From a bacterium (GTDB lineage: Bacteria > Actinomycetota > Actinomycetes > Actinomycetales > Actinomycetaceae): DNA of 5,192 nucleotides. The stretch is from contig JAUNRP010000047.1 of assembly GCA_030544165.1 (NCBI GenBank), positions 1-5,192 on the forward strand, given 5' to 3'. Position 1 is the stretch's first letter. The number at the start of each line of letters is the position of its first letter. The translations under genes and the position numbers were made by a program. The notes beneath the pieces were generated by a model. That model saw only the letters and a program-made list of their open reading frames with translations, had not been told where the DNA came from and did no database searches. Shown here piece after piece: positions 5,168 to 5,192 of the stretch.

Positions 5168-5192
5168 GGGATTAGGGCGCCGCTCGCCCCGG

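Overview
The window reads as chromosomal DNA from a high-GC Gram-positive bacterium (Actinomycetota). The coding sequence is strongly GC-rich with G/C at most third codon positions. At least two genes appear to start without a ribosome binding site, directly downstream of a TAnnnT -10 element, which is the leaderless architecture common in that phylum. The closest protein-level resemblances I recall are also actinobacterial. I cannot name genus or species from sequence alone.

Layout. Bases 3-563 (+) are the 3' end of a MurE-like Mur ligase (peptidoglycan precursor synthesis), cut by the window edge. It converges on a small minus-strand gene (609-1085) encoding a protein with two membrane segments followed by a PH-like beta-rich domain. 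That gene is divergent, with a 40-base gap, from a full-length S9-family serine peptidase of the prolyl-oligopeptidase/acylaminoacyl-peptidase type (1126-3231, +) with an intact Ser-Asp-His triad. At the right end a second minus-strand membrane gene (4065-5132) encodes two copies in tandem of the same two-TM plus PH-like module found singly in the 609-1085 product.

The unusual part is the 833-base gap between the convergent peptidase and the two-module membrane gene (3232-4064). It has no credible gene but is almost completely built from repeats of several kinds. These are degenerate ~44-bp units (3256-3422), an array of eight degenerate 37-bp units (3449-3745) containing a nearly identical 53-bp pair, two perfectly identical 54-bp copies of a long hairpin (3790-3843 and 3894-3947), and three ~17-bp GGGAC-NGGCCG units (3986-4038). 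Neither the 44-bp nor the 37-bp period is a multiple of three, so these are not protein repeats.

Functional links between the genes are not obvious. The murE fragment, the peptidase and the two membrane proteins do not form one operon: strands alternate (+, -, +, -). The only clear relationship is the paralogy of the two membrane proteins. I do not see a defence system, mobile-element gene, tRNA, rRNA or CRISPR array. The best candidate for something undescribed is the repeat-packed convergent intergenic region, particularly the identical hairpin pair.
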